This document shows, piece after piece, positions 63,038-64,000 of a stretch of 64,000 bases of DNA. The DNA lies in the NCBI GenBank assembly GCA_965263305.1, contig OZ253666.1:2666001-2730000 (forward strand), written 5' to 3'. Within the stretch, counting starts at the first letter, position 1. Each line of letters opens with the position of its first letter. Under the pieces are notes generated by a model that saw only the letters and a program-made list of their open reading frames with translations, was not told the DNA's origin and ran no database searches. Position numbers and translations under genes: made by a program. Source of the DNA: MED-G105 sp965263305 (GTDB lineage: Bacteria > Pseudomonadota > Alphaproteobacteria > Caulobacterales > Parvularculaceae).

Positions 63038-64000
63038 ATGCGCGGAATGTTAGCGTCTTTGGTCGCTTTGTTGACGTCGGCGGGTATCCTTCTCGCAGGC
63101 GGCGGTCTGTCGGGCACGCTTGTCGCGGTGCGCGCCAATATTGATGGGTTTTCGTTGACCACCATCGGCCTGTTGATGTCGAGCTATTATCTCGGCTTCA
63201 TCGGCGGGTGTTATGCAACGCCCGGTATGGTGCGCCGCGCGGGGCACATTCGCGCCTTTACGGCGCTTGCCGCAATTGCGGCGGTGACGATGATGACGTT
63301 TCCGCTCAAATCCAATGTCGTACTTTGGATATTCTTGCGCGTGATCATGGGATTCTGCTTTGCGGGCCTCTACATGATCATCGAAAGCTGGATCAATGAG
63401 AAAGCAACAAACGACAATCGCGGAAAGGTATTGTCTGTATATCGCATTGTAGATTTTGCGGCGATGACGATCGGGCAGTATCTGCTTGTCCTGGCTGACC
63501 CGAAATCCTTCGTTCTGTTCTCCATTGTTGCGATGCTCATCACCATCTCGATTGTGCCTGTCGCAATGACGAGGGTCGAGGGGCCGAGCCCGCCCGAACA
63601 AACCCAACTGGGCTTAAAAAAACTGATGCGCGTCTCACCCTTGGCGCTATCCGGCGCTTTTGCCGTTGGCTTCGCGAACAGCGCCTTTTGGGCCATCAGC
63701 CCCGTCTTTGTGCAACAACTCGGATATGGCGCCGGCATGGTGGCGACTTTTATGAGCGCGGTAATCGTTTGCGGCGCGGTGGCGCAATGGCCCATCGGCT
63801 CTCTGTCTGATCTCGTTGATCGTCGCCTCGTTTTGATCGGCGTGTCTGGGGCGGCGGCGTTAGCGGGTGTCTTTTTAATGGTCCAGGGGCCGTCATCGGC
63901 CGGGATGTTGATTTTGGGGGCGGCGCTTTTTGGCGTATTCGCGATGCCGGTTTTCGGCCTCAGCGCCGCTTACGCCAATGACTTCGCAGAACCCCATGAA
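63038..64000 (+). CDS. MFS transporter, C-terminus cut by window edge
   Basis: My translation from the ATG at 63038 stays open for 321 codons to the last base. The protein has about ten hydrophobic helices so far. The order of motifs (SSYYLGFIGGCY, then FAGLYMIIESWIN, and RGKVLSVYR) matches the YcaD-type branch of the major facilitator superfamily, whose substrates are poorly known. It follows fdhD by 32 bases on the same strand and could be co-transcribed. A role in formate or methylamine metabolism is not supported by the sequence itself. Confidence 0.85.
   Translation, partial: MRGMLASLVALLTSAGILLAGGGLSGTLVAVRANIDGFSLTTIGLLMSSYYLGFIGGCYATPGMVRRAGHIRAFTALAAIAAVTMMTFPLKSNVVLWIFLRVIMGFCFAGLYMIIESWINEKATNDNRGKVLSVYRIVDFAAMTIGQYLLVLADPKSFVLFSIVAMLITISIVPVAMTRVEGPSPPEQTQLGLKKLMRVSPLALSGAFAVGFANSAFWAISPVFVQQLGYGAGMVATFMSAVIVCGAVAQWPIGSLSDLVDRRLVLIGVSGAAALAGVFLMVQGPSSAGMLILGAALFGVFAMPVFGLSAAYANDFAEPHE

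Noticed and set aside
1..64000. CRISPR array, prophage or insertion sequence
   Set aside because: No regularly spaced repeats, integrase, transposase or terminal inverted repeats were seen; gene content and base composition look uniform.

Overview
The window reads as a stretch of chromosome from a heterotrophic, probably marine, alphaproteobacterium. Four things support this: a GAAC-N7-GAAC LexA box in front of recA, a DivL-type kinase whose phospho-acceptor histidine is a tyrosine, the recA-alaS neighbourhood, and a dense set of osmolyte-catabolism genes (glycine betaine and its N-methyl products, taurine, gamma-butyrobetaine). I could not place it below class. I saw no insertion sequence, CRISPR array, rRNA, tRNA or prophage gene. 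One gene is cut at each edge: an AraC-type regulator on the left and an MFS transporter on the right.

Layout. Positions 1-15300 are mostly housekeeping: AraC-type regulator (partial), dodecin, lepA, a DivL-like kinase, an AsmA-family protein, recA, a VOC-fold protein, alaS and era. A tandem-domain class III CoA-transferase follows (15302-17812). Positions 18045-39618 form a one-carbon and N-methyl island in two blocks. Block one has folD, a BetI-like TetR regulator, a dimethylglycine/sarcosine dehydrogenase-like flavoprotein, soxBDAG, formate-THF ligase and betaine aldehyde dehydrogenase. Block two has a BCCT transporter diverging from an XRE-cupin regulator, which leads two more dehydrogenase paralogues and a second, catalytically altered FolD. 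After an unrecognised ATP-grasp-like gene comes a taurine module (42227-48521): tauR, tpa, xsc, pta and an AGCS-type sodium symporter. Then come a TPR-sulfotransferase, a TonB-dependent receptor, a gamma-butyrobetaine dioxygenase-like gene with its own BCCT transporter, and an NAD-linked formate dehydrogenase set (fdsGBA plus fdhD).

How the genes fit together (inference from family knowledge). BCCT carriers import betaines. Betaine aldehyde dehydrogenase makes glycine betaine. The GcvT-fused flavoproteins and sarcosine oxidase strip N-methyl groups onto tetrahydrofolate as 5,10-methylene-THF. FolD converts this to 10-formyl-THF, formate-THF ligase running backwards yields ATP and formate, and the formate dehydrogenase yields CO2 and NADH. 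The step from glycine betaine to dimethylglycine is not encoded here, nor is a choline dehydrogenase. Taurine nitrogen goes to alanine through Tpa, sulfoacetaldehyde is cleaved by Xsc to acetyl phosphate and sulfite, and Pta makes acetyl-CoA.

The points most worth a second look are these. The second FolD lacks the catalytic lysine. There are three divergent dehydrogenase paralogues beside a full sarcosine oxidase. A 34-bp perfect palindrome lies between folD and the TetR gene. TauR-like direct repeats precede tpa. Several intergenic hairpins, and one small upstream ORF, sit directly in front of catabolic genes.
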